From positions 248,001 through 312,000 of the forward strand of contig NZ_LR134433.1 in the NCBI RefSeq assembly GCF_900637865.1: a DNA stretch of 64,000 bases. Direction: 5' to 3'. This DNA is from Legionella adelaidensis. GTDB taxonomy: Bacteria; Pseudomonadota; Gammaproteobacteria; Legionellales; Legionellaceae. The notes under the pieces were generated by a model, which was not told the DNA's origin, ran no database searches, and worked only from the letters and a program-made list of their open reading frames with translations. This document shows positions 26,711-36,990 of the stretch, piece after piece (positions within the stretch are counted from its first letter, which is position 1; each line of letters begins with the position of its first letter). Position numbers and translations under genes: made by a program.

Positions 26711-26880
26711 GCTCCCTCCTTTAACTTACGGATCACCATGGCGGGATAAAATTAACATGGCATTTTATACTGTTGCTAAACTAACTTGCAATCGTGTTAT
26801 TCATTTTTTAAAGGATTAAAAAAAACGGAAAAACTAACTTTTTATAAAAATATATTCCAATTTCCAACAAATTGTGTGAT

Positions 26881-26892
26881 AATTGCGCAATT
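26881..26892. promoter_or_regulatory. Palindrome AATTGCGCAATT upstream of the exporter gene
   Basis: A perfect 12-base palindrome ends 24 bases before the ATG at 26917. It lies in the divergent spacer between the cytochrome and exporter genes (26711-26916), at a place where a repressor could block the exporter promoter. A regulator is not evident nearby. Confidence 0.3.
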
Positions 26893-26916
26893 TTTAATTA
26901 TAGTGAACTGCGTATT

Positions 26917-27519
26917 ATGCCTATTTATTTGAATGGTCTTATGTTGGGTTTGTCTCTTATTATGGCTCTCGGGCCGCAAAATGTCTTTTTAATAAGACAA
27001 GGAGCCTTACGGAAACATGCTGTTTTATCAGCTCTTACTTGTTTCTTTTGCGACAGTCTACTTATTACAGGAAGTGTGGCGGGCTTACATCATTTATTAG
27101 AAACGCATGATAGCATCCGTCTCATCATGATTTGTTTCGGCTCCTTATTTCTTGCTTATTATGGCTTTATTACCTTAAAGCAGTGTTTCACTAAAAAATC
27201 GGCTCCAGTCCAAGCAGAGCAAAACCTCACCACGCGCTGGCAAATAATTTTATTAGCCTTAAGTTTTAGCCTTTTGAATCCCCATGCGATTATTGATTCA
27301 TTGGTAATTATTGGCGGGGGCAGCATTCAATTCCCCGGACACCAAAAGGAATTCTTATTCGGCGTCCTAACTTCAAGTCTTGTTTGGTTTAGCGCTTTAA
27401 CTTTTAGTACTTATTATTTTTCCAAAGCATTAACCAAAGCCACTATATGGCGAAGGGTAGAATTTTGCAGCGGGATATTAATGTTGTTTTTAAGTGTAAA
27501 ATTACTTTGTAGCTTCTAG
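26917..27519 (+). CDS. LysE/ArgO-family amino-acid exporter
   Basis: A 200-residue inner-membrane protein from ATG 26917. The N terminus 'MPIYLNGLMLGLSLIMALGPQNVFLIRQG' is the hallmark of ArgO/LysE, spread over residues 1-29. An upstream ATG at 26872 would add 15 polar residues and is less likely. Six hydrophobic segments and 'SLLNPHAIIDSLVIIGG' fit the family, which exports basic amino acids such as arginine or lysine. It is a single-gene unit divergent from the cytochrome/oxidase operon. Substrate is inferred from family only. Confidence 0.88.
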   Translation: MPIYLNGLMLGLSLIMALGPQNVFLIRQGALRKHAVLSALTCFFCDSLLITGSVAGLHHLLETHDSIRLIMICFGSLFLAYYGFITLKQCFTKKSAPVQAEQNLTTRWQIILLALSFSLLNPHAIIDSLVIIGGGSIQFPGHQKEFLFGVLTSSLVWFSALTFSTYYFSKALTKATIWRRVEFCSGILMLFLSVKLLCSF

Positions 27520-27703
27520 GGGGTATTAAGAAAGGGCCAATCAGTGTGTCGCCAATTGACCCAGTGGAATGACACATAGCAAGTCCAACCTCGCGTGCAA
27601 AGTTTTCCATAAAAAGGCTTCTAGTGTCAATAAGTAATGTTTTTGTTACACTATCAGTTCGAACCGCTTCGGATTAATAGCATAATTTATTCAGACTACT
27701 ATT

Positions 27704-28135
27704 ATGTTTTATGGCAATACTATTCAAGATACCCGTGAAATATTTTTCACCAGTTGGGAAAAATATTTAAATAAAAAAGAGCTGCTTCCTTTAGAACAGC
27801 AAGTAGTGCAAGTAATCTTGGCCCACCCGGAATACCACGCTTTCATAAGCTCAAAAAAATGCGATCAGCAATTTTTCCCGGAGCTCGGTCAAACTAATCC
27901 TTTTCTCCATTTGGGTTTGCATTTAGTAATCCGTGACCAGGTCACTATGAATAAGCCCGAAGGAATATCTTCCGTTTTCAAAGGGTTACTAAAAAAATAT
28001 AAAGATGAACTTGAAGTAGAACATGTTATGATGGAAGCACTTGCTGAATGTTTATGGCAAGCGCAGCGTGCGCAGCAATTACCTGATGAATTAAGTTACT
28101 TAAAGCACTGCCAACACATACTAGAGTCTATTTAA
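27704..28135 (+). CDS. DUF1841 family protein
   Basis: A 143-residue cytoplasmic protein. 'TREIFFTSWEKYLNKKELLPLEQQV' near the start, 'NPFLHLGLHLVIRDQV' in the middle and 'HVMMEALAECLWQAQR' near the end match the DUF1841 pattern. The family has no established function. Its stop is directly followed by the ubiE ATG, so it is the first gene of the ubiquinone/Tat operon. The 184-base spacer upstream (27520-27703) holds no feature I recognise. Confidence 0.8.
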   Translation: MFYGNTIQDTREIFFTSWEKYLNKKELLPLEQQVVQVILAHPEYHAFISSKKCDQQFFPELGQTNPFLHLGLHLVIRDQVTMNKPEGISSVFKGLLKKYKDELEVEHVMMEALAECLWQAQRAQQLPDELSYLKHCQHILESI

Positions 28136-28885
28136 ATGGTTAAAAATACCAAAACACATTTTGGATTCCAATCTGTAGAATGGGATGAAAAAGAGTACAA
28201 AGTACGCGAAGTTTTTCATTCTGTAGCCCAAAAATATGACTTGATGAATGATTTAATGTCATTCGGCATTCACCGAATATGGAAATATTTTACTACGGAA
28301 ATTAGTAGAGTTCGTTCAGGACAATCAGTTCTTGACTTGGCGGGTGGCAGTGGCGATTTAACGCGTTTATTTAGTAAAAAGGTAGGGCCAACCGGACAAG
28401 TGGTTTTAGCCGATATTAATTCCGCTATGTTATCTGTGGGACGCGACCGTTTACTTGATCAAGGCTTGTTTAATAATTTACGCTTTGTGCAAGCCAATGC
28501 GGAGGCCCTACCTTTCACCGCAAATAGTTTTGATTGTATTGTAATTGGCTTCGGTTTAAGAAATGTGACTGATAAGGAAAAAGCCTTACGTTCAATGTAT
28601 GAGGTGTGTAAACCGGGCGGTAAAGTTTTAGTCCTTGAATTTTCCACTCCGCAATTAGCAGGCATTAAAACATTATACGACTGGTATTCTTTCACAATAT
28701 TACCCAAATTAGGCAGTTTTTTTGCGAATGATGAGGACAGTTACCGTTATTTAGCAGAGTCTATCCGCATGCACCCCAATCAAGAAGAGTTGAAAGGATT
28801 AATCGAACGTGCGGGATTTGAAGATTGTCATTATCATAACTTAACCGGTGGTATTGTTGCCCTGCATATAGCTTATAAGTATTGA
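28136..28885 (+). CDS. ubiE: UbiE, ubiquinone/menaquinone C-methyltransferase
   Basis: A 249-residue SAM-dependent methyltransferase. Motif I is '[12 protein letters not shown]' near 62; '[20 protein letters not shown]' and '[14 protein letters not shown]' are UbiE signatures. It methylates the quinone ring carbon in ubiquinone synthesis. It starts on the base after the DUF1841 stop and is followed by ubiJ at seven bases. Confidence 0.97.
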   Translation: MVKNTKTHFGFQSVEWDEKEYKVREVFHSVAQKYDLMNDLMSFGIHRIWKYFTTEISRVRSGQSVLDLAGGSGDLTRLFSKKVGPTGQVVLADINSAMLSVGRDRLLDQGLFNNLRFVQANAEALPFTANSFDCIVIGFGLRNVTDKEKALRSMYEVCKPGGKVLVLEFSTPQLAGIKTLYDWYSFTILPKLGSFFANDEDSYRYLAESIRMHPNQEELKGLIERAGFEDCHYHNLTGGIVALHIAYKY

Positions 28886-28892
28886 GAACACA

Positions 28893-29516
28893 ATGATAAA
28901 AGATTACACATTGGCTGCATTACAAAAAGCAATTAATAAAGCTATTGGTCTGGATGAAAAAATGCCGGCCAAACTGGCCTCATTGGCAGGTAAAACGATA
29001 GAAATTATTATTACGCCTTTGAACGTCAGCTTTTATCTTACTTTCACTTCTACGGGTATTGAGTTACTACCTGAATCCATTAATCCCGCTGACACTGTCA
29101 TTCGCAGTAGCCCTCTAGGGCTTATCCGCCTAAGCTTTTTACCCGCCTCGAAAGTACGCTCTTTATTTAATGATCAAATTACCATTAGTGGAGATGTGGA
29201 GTTAGGCCAGCGTATAAAAAAAATATTCGATGAAATAGATATTGATTGGGAAGGGCATTTAGCCCATTTTACCGGAGATGTCGTTGCTTACCAAATTGGC
29301 TCCCTTATTCGGGGGGGCAATGCAATAAAAGAGCGTCTGAGCAACTCTTTAAAACATAGTATGACTGAATACTTACAAGAAGAGTTACAACTCTTCCCTC
29401 CACGGGAAGAAATTGAAGATTTTTTTAAAGAGATTGATGAGCTCTCATTACGCGTTGAGCGCTTAAAAGCGCAATTTGAAAAAATGGAATGGCGTAAAGA
29501 TAATGAAATCCACTAA
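28893..29516 (+). CDS. ubiJ: UbiJ, SCP2-domain ubiquinone accessory factor
   Basis: A 207-residue soluble protein with an N-terminal SCP2 lipid-binding domain (about 10-110) and a C-terminal helical tail ending in a coiled coil ('IDELSLRVERLKAQFEKMEWR'). UbiJ scaffolds the Ubi enzyme complex and is found between ubiE and ubiB, as here. It overlaps ubiB by about 14 bases. Family sequence conservation is low, so placement is the main support. Confidence 0.92.
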   Translation: MIKDYTLAALQKAINKAIGLDEKMPAKLASLAGKTIEIIITPLNVSFYLTFTSTGIELLPESINPADTVIRSSPLGLIRLSFLPASKVRSLFNDQITISGDVELGQRIKKIFDEIDIDWEGHLAHFTGDVVAYQIGSLIRGGNAIKERLSNSLKHSMTEYLQEELQLFPPREEIEDFFKEIDELSLRVERLKAQFEKMEWRKDNEIH

Positions 29517-31155
29517 ACAATTATTTCGCTTATTACGAATAAACTATGTTTTAACTAAAAATGGATTAGACCAGGTTATTCTTTCTATTCGTCTTTTTGC
29601 CCCTTTTCGTTTCATTGCATATTTCAACCCTTGGAATTGGTTTAGAAAAGAAAAACTCACACGGGGTCAAGCCATTCGAAAAACATTAGAAGAGTTAGGC
29701 CCTATTTTTATAAAATTTGGCCAAGCCCTTTCCACCCGACCTGATATTTTACCTCCAGATATTGCTTTAGAACTCAGTAAGCTGCAGGATCAAGTGCCTC
29801 CCTTCCCTAGCGAACAAGCATTAGCCATTCTAGAATCTGCTTTTGGCCATAGCGCCCATGAAGTATTTGCACAATTTGACGAGGAAGTTCTGGCATCTGC
29901 TTCTATGGCGCAGGTACATGCAGCCACGCTTAAAACGGGTGAAGACGTTGTTGTAAAAATTCTGCGGCCCAATATGCGTAAAGTTATCGAGCAAGATCTC
30001 AGCATCCTTTACACCATTGCACATTTAGCTGAACGTTACTGGGCAGAAAGCAAGCGTTTAAAGCCTAAAGAAATCGTAAAAGAATTTGAAAAAACACTCT
30101 TTGATGAACTGAACTTACAGCGCGAAGCAGCGAATGCCAGTCAATTAAGAAGAAATTTTAATAATTCTCCTTTGTTATATGTTCCAGAAATTTATTGGGA
30201 CTATGTTCGCGAAAATGTGATAGTAATGGAACGTATTTATGGAATTCCGGTCACGGATATTACAGCACTTAAAGAAAATGGTGTAAATATAAAGAAACTG
30301 GCTGAAAGAGGCTTACAAATCTTTTTTACCCAAGTATTTCGGGATTGTTTTTTCCATGCAGACATGCATCCTGGTAATATTTTTGTCTCTTTCGAAAACC
30401 CGGAAGATCCACAATATATCTGTGTAGATTTTGGGATCATCGGCACCTTAAGTGAAAATGACAAGCGTTACATTGCGGAAAATTTACTCGCTTTTTTTAA
30501 TCGCGATTATCGAAGAGTCGCACAATTACATGTTGAATCAGGGTGGGTAGCCAGAGACACACATGTTGAGGAATTTGAAAGCGCTATTCGTACTGTTAGC
30601 GAGCCTATTTTTGAAAGACCATTAAAAGATATTTCTTTCGCTTTACTTGTTATGCAACTTTTCCAAGTAGCGCGCCGTTTTAATATGCAAGTGCAACCAC
30701 AATTGGTGTTACTACAAAAAACGTTGCTGGCAATTGAAGGGCTGGGACGACAACTCTATCCCGATTTAGATTTATGGACAACAGGTAAGCCTTTTCTGGA
30801 AAAATGGGTTAAAGAACAAATGGGCCCCCAAGCTTTTTTCCAGCATCTGCGCGCGAATTTACCCTTTTTTATTGAACAATTACCTCACATGCCTAAATTA
30901 TTTAACGATGTCCTTCTTTTAACCAAAGAACAAAAAATTCAAGAAATTGAAAAAAATCTCCTGCGTGGACCTTTAAAATTGAGTAAGTTTGCTTGGTATA
31001 AAGGCCTCGGGGCGGGGGTTTTTGTGGTAATGATGCTATTTAGTGGATTAAGCTATTTTAATGTTTTAGAACCTGATAAATTAGCTACAGCCGCATTAAT
31101 AACCGCCTTCGCTGGCGGACTGCTTTCTTTCTGGAGCCGACGAAAAAGGAGATAA
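29503..31155 (+). CDS. ubiB: UbiB, ABC1/ADCK-family atypical kinase for ubiquinone synthesis
   Basis: From ATG 29503 ('MKSTKQLFRLLRINYVL', the normal UbiB start) the protein has 550 residues; ATG 29476 lies inside ubiJ and adds nine non-family residues. It shows the KxGQ-type motif 'FIKFGQALSTRPDILP', the alanine-rich ADCK loop 'ASASMAQVHAA', 'HADMHPGNIFV' (catalytic loop) and 'DFGIIGTL'. Two C-terminal membrane helices (about 500-545) anchor it. UbiB is thought to use ATP hydrolysis to help extract lipid intermediates. Confidence 0.96.
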   Translation: MKSTKQLFRLLRINYVLTKNGLDQVILSIRLFAPFRFIAYFNPWNWFRKEKLTRGQAIRKTLEELGPIFIKFGQALSTRPDILPPDIALELSKLQDQVPPFPSEQALAILESAFGHSAHEVFAQFDEEVLASASMAQVHAATLKTGEDVVVKILRPNMRKVIEQDLSILYTIAHLAERYWAESKRLKPKEIVKEFEKTLFDELNLQREAANASQLRRNFNNSPLLYVPEIYWDYVRENVIVMERIYGIPVTDITALKENGVNIKKLAERGLQIFFTQVFRDCFFHADMHPGNIFVSFENPEDPQYICVDFGIIGTLSENDKRYIAENLLAFFNRDYRRVAQLHVESGWVARDTHVEEFESAIRTVSEPIFERPLKDISFALLVMQLFQVARRFNMQVQPQLVLLQKTLLAIEGLGRQLYPDLDLWTTGKPFLEKWVKEQMGPQAFFQHLRANLPFFIEQLPHMPKLFNDVLLLTKEQKIQEIEKNLLRGPLKLSKFAWYKGLGAGVFVVMMLFSGLSYFNVLEPDKLATAALITAFAGGLLSFWSRRKRR

Positions 31156-31158
31156 GCC

Positions 31159-31317
31159 ATGGGCCTTAGCGGAATAAGTCCTTTATCCTTGCTTTTAATT
31201 TTTCTCATTATTCTCGCATTATTTGGGACCAATAAAGTTAAATCAATTGGCAGCGATTTAGCCTCAGCGATTAAAAGTTTTCGCAAAGCCATGAATGAAG
31301 ATGATGAGAAGAAATGA
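31159..31317 (+). CDS. tatA: TatA, twin-arginine translocase pore subunit (52 residues)
   Basis: A short gene with ATG 31159 behind AGGAGATA. The product starts 'MGLSGISPLSLLLIFLIILALFG', one membrane helix, then the family 'FGTNKVKSIGSDLASAIKSFRK' amphipathic helix and an acidic tail (DDEKK). TatA oligomers make the passage for folded Tat substrates. At 52 residues it is shorter than typical TatA, but all parts are present. It overlaps tatB by four bases. Confidence 0.92.
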   Translation: MGLSGISPLSLLLIFLIILALFGTNKVKSIGSDLASAIKSFRKAMNEDDEKK

Positions 31318-31544
31318 GTATCGGTGAGTTACTCATTATTTTCATCGTAGCGCTCTTTGTATTTGGCCCCACTAAATTACCGATGCTCGCTGAGCACTTA
31401 GCCAAATTAATAAAGACGGTTACAAAAATAAAAAATGACGCCAGTCTTTTTCTGCAAAATCAGTTAAACGAACAACAGCTTAAAGAGAACGAAAAAAAAG
31501 CCAAAACCGCGGATGAGCAATATAAAAATCGCGATACAGACTAG
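31314..31544 (+). CDS. tatB: TatB, twin-arginine translocase receptor subunit
   Basis: A 76-residue protein with one N-terminal helix 'MSIGELLIIFIVALFVFGPTKLP' carrying the Glu5 and FGP features of TatB, an amphipathic helix and a charged tail. It is shorter than enterobacterial TatB. TatB and TatC form the receptor for twin-arginine signal peptides. It starts inside the tatA stop. Confidence 0.9.
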   Translation: MSIGELLIIFIVALFVFGPTKLPMLAEHLAKLIKTVTKIKNDASLFLQNQLNEQQLKENEKKAKTADEQYKNRDTD

Positions 31545-31565
31545 ACTGTCATTGCAAACAATAGC

Positions 31566-32288
31566 CTACACCTGCCTATATTCTATCTCCTCTTTTTTTC
31601 CAAATAATACAGCCAAAATAATTCCAATTTCATACAAAAACCATAGAGGAATAGCTAACATAATTTGCGAGATTACATCAGGCGGCGTTAGAAGCATTCC
31701 AATGATAAAAGCGGCTACTACTATATAAGGCCTGATTTTCTTTAGTGTTTGTAACTCCGCTAAATGCAGGCGCACCATAAAAAAACACACTAACGGCACT
31801 TGGAAACATAACCCAAAAATGATGAGCATACGCGTGATAAAATCCAGGGTATTTGTCATATCCGGTAAGTAGCGCACATGAAAAGGAAGCGCGTGGGAAA
31901 AAAAATTAAGCATATAAGGCAATACCCAATAAAAACAGAATAAAACACCACATATAAATAATAACAAACTCAAGCTAATTAAGATTTGTAAATTATAACG
32001 CTCATTTCTATAGAGGGCCGGCGCAACAAAAAGCCAAGTATGGTATAACGCAAAGGGAATAGTGCCTAATAAAGATAAATTGGCTGCCAACTTTAAAGGT
32101 GTAATGAGGGGAGCAGTAATATCCGTCGCTACCATGAAATTTTTATCGGGCAATACTTTTAATAAGGGTTGCACCAAGAAAAGAAAAATATCATTTGAAA
32201 AATAAAAACATAAAGAAAAAAGAACGATAAAAAATGCAAAAACAGATAGTCCTCTTCTTCTTAATTCCAGGAGATAGGACATGATCAT
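31566..32288 (-). CDS. tatC: TatC, twin-arginine translocase core subunit
   Basis: A 240-residue protein with six membrane helices and the family N-terminal 'LLELRRRGL' and 'LITPLKLAANLSLLGTIPF' (the 'TEaF..kik' region). It binds twin-arginine signal peptides with TatB. It is encoded on the opposite strand, converging on tatB with a 21-base gap, in place of the usual tatABC order. The start is ATG 32288 or 32282. It is divergent from rsmA over an 80-base spacer that must hold both promoters; a TATAAT at 32336-32341 is a weak -10 candidate for rsmA. Confidence 0.93.
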   Translation of the reverse strand: MIMSYLLELRRRGLSVFAFFIVLFSLCFYFSNDIFLFLVQPLLKVLPDKNFMVATDITAPLITPLKLAANLSLLGTIPFALYHTWLFVAPALYRNERYNLQILISLSLLLFICGVLFCFYWVLPYMLNFFSHALPFHVRYLPDMTNTLDFITRMLIIFGLCFQVPLVCFFMVRLHLAELQTLKKIRPYIVVAAFIIGMLLTPPDVISQIMLAIPLWFLYEIGIILAVLFGKKEEIEYRQV

Positions 32289-32368
32289 TTAAACATCCAT
32301 ATTTTTAGGTGATGATTTACTAAAATATAAAAATGTATAATTGAGTGCAATTACTAAATGAGAATTTT

Positions 32369-33136
32369 ATGCATCAACCTCGTAAACGTTTCGGGCAAAA
32401 TTTTTTACAAGATAAAAATATTATTAATAAAATTTTGCGCTCCTTTAATCCAAAACCAGACGAATTCATTGTTGAGATCGGCCCTGGATTAGGTGCCTTA
32501 ACACTTCCGTTACTACAAGAAGTAAATTCATTAGTCGCGATAGAAATTGATAAGGATTTGCAAAAATATTTACAAGCACAACCTGAGGCCAAAAATAAAT
32601 TAAAAATTATCGATGCAGATGCTTTGACCATTAACTATAGTGACTTTGGTCATGAGATAAGAGTTATTGGCAACCTCCCCTATAATATTTCTACGCCTCT
32701 TTTATTTTCGCTGTTACAAAGCTCCCAGCATATAAAAGACATGTTATTCATGCTGCAAAAGGAAGTAGTTGAAAGGCTGGCGGCAGAACCAGGAACAAAA
32801 GATTACGGCCGCCTAAGTATTATGGTGCAATACCTTTGCCAAGTAGATTACCTCTTTACTGTACCGGCTGAGGCTTTTTTCCCCCCACCAAAAGTCGAGT
32901 CAGCGATTGTTTCCTTAACACCTTATAAAAAAAATCCCTTTACTGCAGTACCCGTTCAACAATTGGAAAAACTAGTAGCTAAAGCCTTTTCTATGCGGCG
33001 TAAAACATTAGCCAATAACTTAAAAGGATTTATTAATTTAGATATTTTAGAAAAATTAAATATAAACCCAGGCTTGCGTCCAGAACAGGTGACAGTAGAG
33101 CAGTATGCTCAAATAGCGAAATTACTCGCCAATTAG
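32369..33136 (+). CDS. rsmA: RsmA (KsgA), 16S rRNA dimethyladenosine transferase
   Basis: A 255-residue methyltransferase from ATG 32369 ('[13 protein letters not shown]', the normal start); a GTG at 32345 would add eight residues. Motifs '[11 protein letters not shown]', '[15 protein letters not shown]' (SAM binding), '[15 protein letters not shown]' (the catalytic NLPY) and '[12 protein letters not shown]' are all present. It dimethylates two adjacent adenosines in helix 45 of 16S rRNA during small-subunit assembly. It is followed by the TraI_2-like gene and apaH. Confidence 0.96.
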   Translation: MHQPRKRFGQNFLQDKNIINKILRSFNPKPDEFIVEIGPGLGALTLPLLQEVNSLVAIEIDKDLQKYLQAQPEAKNKLKIIDADALTINYSDFGHEIRVIGNLPYNISTPLLFSLLQSSQHIKDMLFMLQKEVVERLAAEPGTKDYGRLSIMVQYLCQVDYLFTVPAEAFFPPPKVESAIVSLTPYKKNPFTAVPVQQLEKLVAKAFSMRRKTLANNLKGFINLDILEKLNINPGLRPEQVTVEQYAQIAKLLAN

Positions 33137-33190
33137 TGTATACTATGTGCGACCTTTTTTTTGCGTTATTATCTTAGGTAGGAGACTGTT

Positions 33191-34507
33191 TTGTTTCATA
33201 AACCTCATAAAACACCAAATGCGAAGCCGCTTAAAGATTTAACCGCCATCGTCTCACCGGCGCAATTGCTTGCAGACGCCAAAAGACAGCAATTATTGGA
33301 AAAAATAGAAGATTTCAGCGGTTTTGAGCAGACGCGATTTAACACTTTGTGTACCCCGCTTATCCATAACCTAATCAATCATTGTCAATCCTTGCCTGAA
33401 ACTTACAACAGCTACTACGCGCAATCTGGAGGTTTGTTAGATCACGCATTAAATCGTACCGAAGCTGCCTTAGATTTATTTCGCCATTTTATTATTCAAG
33501 AAAGTACTGAACTCTCTGAAGAACAAAAACTCTGGATGTATGCACTTTTTTCAGCGGGAATTTTACAAGGTATTGGGAAATTACAAGTCGAATTTAAAAT
33601 TGGACTCTATGATGTTAATGGCCAATTGATAAAAACCTGGAATCCCGTGCTAGAAAGTCTGGCAGCAGTTGGCAGTTACTATCAATATAGCTTTTTAGGC
33701 CCTACCGATGAAGATTTTCGTAAACGTCTCAATTTGTTATTAGCCCGCATGCTAATGCCTGCTGCCGGCTTTAATTTAATTGCCTCGAATGCTGATGTCT
33801 TGGCAGTTTGGCTCTCTCTCTTAAACGAAGATTGGCAGTCCGCGGGAACACTTGGAGCAATACTTGTTAGAGCAGATGCTATTGCTATTCAGCGTTATTT
33901 TAATGAGTTTTTACATACTATCGCTACCCGTCGAGGGAGAATAAATCGTATTAGCACCTTTGTTGATACAAATCCTGAGAATTTGATTGATAAAGAAAAA
34001 GCAATTGGAATAGAGTTTATTCAATGGCTAACCAAGTCTTTGGAAGACGGACAAATTATGATTAACAAAGCACCCTTATTAATGGTGCCGGGCGGATTAC
34101 TTATTTCCCCTGAAATATATAAATATTTTGTGCGTGAACATCCAGAATATAAAAATTGGCAAGCGATTCAAAACGGCTTCTTATCTTTGAAATTACATAG
34201 TGTGGCAACAGACGGCACGGTAGAGGCCCGATTCGAACAAACAGCCACTCAACAAATGCATACAGGGGTGGTATTTTCAAATTATGCAATTGCCCTCCCT
34301 GAAACGATGAAAATTCATAATGTAAATACAGGTAAAATTAGTACTATCTCAGCCACCGAGCTAATTCATAGTGCCCAACATAACAATAATTTCCGGCAAC
34401 CAGCTAGTCCAACGAGCAGCCAATTGGCTCATTTAAATGCACACGGGAAATGGGAACAAGTTGAAGCGCAAGACGCCTTACGACCAGGAAGTCATCATAG
34501 TGGCTGA
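33191..34507 (+). CDS. TraI_2-like (HD-related) domain protein of unknown function
   Basis: A 438-residue soluble protein with a TTG start behind TAGGAG. Its N-terminal half has '[16 protein letters not shown]' and '[14 protein letters not shown]', a degenerate version of the H..HD pattern of HD-type metal hydrolases, as seen in the TraI_2 family of relaxase-associated domains. The C-terminal part (about 270-350) resembles the TraI_2_C winged domain ('[17 protein letters not shown]'). The HD metal residues look partly lost ('GIGK' for 'HDxGK'). It overlaps apaH by eight bases. Nothing else conjugative is nearby, so this is a chromosomal family member. Confidence 0.68.
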   Translation: MFHKPHKTPNAKPLKDLTAIVSPAQLLADAKRQQLLEKIEDFSGFEQTRFNTLCTPLIHNLINHCQSLPETYNSYYAQSGGLLDHALNRTEAALDLFRHFIIQESTELSEEQKLWMYALFSAGILQGIGKLQVEFKIGLYDVNGQLIKTWNPVLESLAAVGSYYQYSFLGPTDEDFRKRLNLLLARMLMPAAGFNLIASNADVLAVWLSLLNEDWQSAGTLGAILVRADAIAIQRYFNEFLHTIATRRGRINRISTFVDTNPENLIDKEKAIGIEFIQWLTKSLEDGQIMINKAPLLMVPGGLLISPEIYKYFVREHPEYKNWQAIQNGFLSLKLHSVATDGTVEARFEQTATQQMHTGVVFSNYAIALPETMKIHNVNTGKISTISATELIHSAQHNNNFRQPASPTSSQLAHLNAHGKWEQVEAQDALRPGSHHSG

Positions 34508-35312
34508 TTATGCTATTGGAGATATTCAAGGATGCTATGACCCTTTGCAACGATTGCTTGAGAAAATCCACTATAATGAGCGGCAGGATAGGCTCTGGTT
34601 TGTAGGTGATTTGGTAAACAGAGGCCCTCAGTCGCTACAGGTAATACGTTTTGTCAAAAGTTTACCTTTAAAACCTATTGTTTGCTTAGGTAATCACGAT
34701 TTGCACTTACTAGCCCGGATTTTTACCCACCCTGTACGAATAAATAAAGATGATACTTTACATGAACTTTTACAAGCCTCCGACAGTGAAGAAATCGGCC
34801 ATTGGCTGCGTAAACAATTTATATTATTTTATGATGCTACGTTAAACATCGTCATGTGCCATGCAGGGATTGCCCCAATATGGGATTTACCTACCGCCAT
34901 AAAATTATCACGGGAATTAGAAGCTGTTTTGCATGGAGAGGATTACTTATATTTTCTAAATAATATGTATGGCAATGAGCCAACACATTGGTCTAATTCA
35001 CTCCCTCGTCTCGAGCGCTTACGTTTAATTTGTAATTATTTTACCCGCATGCGTTTTTGTAATGAAAACGGCGATTTAAACCTATCTTATAAAGGTACTA
35101 TAGCCGATGCACCTGCCCATTTATTCCCCTGGTTTTTAGTGCCCAATCGTATTGAAATACCAGCTGATATTGTATTTGGTCATTGGGCGGCCCTGATGGC
35201 GAGGAGTCCTCACCCGCGAATTCACGCTTTAGACAGCGGCTGTTACTGGGGAAATTCTTTAACAGCAATATGCCTCCAAGATAAACAACGTTATACGGTT
35301 TCATGCGCATGA
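34500..35312 (+). CDS. apaH: ApaH, symmetrical diadenosine tetraphosphatase
   Basis: A 270-residue metallophosphatase from GTG 34500, behind AGGA and inside the end of the previous gene. Motifs are 'GDIQGCYD' (GDxxG), 'GDLVNRGP', 'GNHDLHLL' and the late 'GHWAALMA', which together bind the two metals. It cleaves Ap4A to two ADP and also removes Np4 caps from RNA. The rsmA-...-apaH order resembles that in other gammaproteobacteria, where apaH follows rsmA and apaG; apaG is absent here. Confidence 0.95.
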   Translation: MADYAIGDIQGCYDPLQRLLEKIHYNERQDRLWFVGDLVNRGPQSLQVIRFVKSLPLKPIVCLGNHDLHLLARIFTHPVRINKDDTLHELLQASDSEEIGHWLRKQFILFYDATLNIVMCHAGIAPIWDLPTAIKLSRELEAVLHGEDYLYFLNNMYGNEPTHWSNSLPRLERLRLICNYFTRMRFCNENGDLNLSYKGTIADAPAHLFPWFLVPNRIEIPADIVFGHWAALMARSPHPRIHALDSGCYWGNSLTAICLQDKQRYTVSCA

Positions 35313-36913
35313 AGTTTTTAGTTGTATTATTATTTTTATGTATTTTTGAGAGTAGTGTTGCCGCGACTATTTTAGAAAATTGCACCCCTCCCTTTTCTTC
35401 AAATAATTTACTGTTGGAAACAAACAAGCAAATTGAAGAAGTTAGCGCCGAAGAACTGCAGCTAGAGGAGGCAATCAAAAATCCTGAATATTTATTAAAA
35501 AACTGGATTGAATTGCCCACATCCCCGAAAGCCAATCAAAAAACACGGTTTCTTTCCCTAAGAGAAGCCATTTTATTAGCGTTACGATATAACCCAAATA
35601 TAAAAAATGCAGAGTTAGACCGAATTATTCAACGTTATCAATTGCGTTTAGCCCATAATGAATTTGAATTACAGTATGCTTTAAGTGGAACAGCCTTTGT
35701 TGAAAAATCTCATTATAGTGATGTCGGCAGTGTTACCACAAAAAATTATCTACTCACTCCTGAGTTAGACTTAAAAACTAAATTGGGTAGTCAGCTATCT
35801 CTAAAAATGGATAATAATGTAGCTGCTTATGGCAATTATAACCCTTTGCTGAATCTATCTTTTAGTCAACCGCTTCTGCGCGGCTTTGGAAAAGACGCCA
35901 ATGAAGCAGGGCTTTTAAATGCAATCGATAATGAGTGGATGAATAAAGTTAATTTACGCCAGTCCATCATGGATCAAATCACCCAAGTGATTTTAATTTA
36001 TCGCTCGCTTGTACTAAGCGGTAACAACCTGCAAAACCAACGTCAGCAATTACAAGAAGCAGAAACCAGTTTTCAAATAAATGAAAAACGTATTAATGCT
36101 GGCCAATTAGAGCCAACTGGGAATATTCAGCAGTCTTATCAAATTGAATCGCTGAAGCTCACGGTAGAGCAGGCTGAAAATGACTTTCGCAATACCTCGC
36201 AAGATTTATTACAAGCATTAGGACTCGATCCTGATATGAAAATAGCAGTTCCAAATGATGTAAGCTTAAATAAAATTATCATTCCGAAAATGGAGGACGC
36301 CTTAGCCGTAGGTCTTGCTCACAATAACCAATATTTAGCATTACAAAATACTTTAAAAGCGGATGAACGTGCTTATAAAATGGCCAAAAACCAACAATTA
36401 TGGCAATTGGATTTTAATGCCAACATTCAAGCGGGCACGATGACTGGAGTAGATAGCACCAGCCCTGGTGTCCCGGGGCTCTATAAAGGTCATAATATTG
36501 ATAAAGCTGCAGGAATAACCCTTACTATCCCTATTAATGATGTTAGCAGTAAAAATCAATTAATAACGGCAAAAGTACAATTAGAAAAAGATAGAATTAA
36601 TTTAATCGCTGCTAAACGAGCCCTCATAACCTCTATAAAAAATACAATTAGTAATATTGAAAGCCAGGCGAAACGATATGAGTTGGCCAAACGGCAGGTT
36701 GAACTGGCTCTAAGAGCCTATACTTTGGAAAAGAAAAAACAGCAAGCAGGAATTTCTAGTGCATTAGATGTAAACAGTACACAAAATCAATTATTACTAG
36801 CCCAAAGAGGGCTAATTAGTGCAAAGGTAGATTATCTTAACCAATTAGCTCTCTTACAGCGATTATTAGGAACCACTTTAGATTATTGGAAAATAAAATT
36901 ACGGTATTGTTAA
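35309..36913 (+). CDS. TolC-family outer-membrane efflux protein
   Basis: A protein of about 534 residues with a signal peptide ('[19 protein letters not shown]'). I take ATG 35309, overlapping the apaH stop; ATG 35303 adds two residues. Two OEP repeats (about 85-290 and 315-520) have the long helices and '[17 protein letters not shown]' strand segment of TolC proteins. It forms the trimeric outer-membrane channel. It is the first gene of a tripartite export operon with the adaptor, ATPase and permease genes that follow. Confidence 0.9.
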   Translation: MKFLVVLLFLCIFESSVAATILENCTPPFSSNNLLLETNKQIEEVSAEELQLEEAIKNPEYLLKNWIELPTSPKANQKTRFLSLREAILLALRYNPNIKNAELDRIIQRYQLRLAHNEFELQYALSGTAFVEKSHYSDVGSVTTKNYLLTPELDLKTKLGSQLSLKMDNNVAAYGNYNPLLNLSFSQPLLRGFGKDANEAGLLNAIDNEWMNKVNLRQSIMDQITQVILIYRSLVLSGNNLQNQRQQLQEAETSFQINEKRINAGQLEPTGNIQQSYQIESLKLTVEQAENDFRNTSQDLLQALGLDPDMKIAVPNDVSLNKIIIPKMEDALAVGLAHNNQYLALQNTLKADERAYKMAKNQQLWQLDFNANIQAGTMTGVDSTSPGVPGLYKGHNIDKAAGITLTIPINDVSSKNQLITAKVQLEKDRINLIAAKRALITSIKNTISNIESQAKRYELAKRQVELALRAYTLEKKKQQAGISSALDVNSTQNQLLLAQRGLISAKVDYLNQLALLQRLLGTTLDYWKIKLRYC

Positions 36914-36990
36914 GAGACAAATGCAGTAGAGCCGCAGGCCAACAGAGGATGGGGAGCCCGACGGCCAAACATTATTATGAGTTATTATTT

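Noticed and set aside
33191-34507. A conjugative relaxase and hence a second mobile element
   Set aside because: No nicking or helicase motifs, no transfer genes nearby, and translational coupling to apaH.
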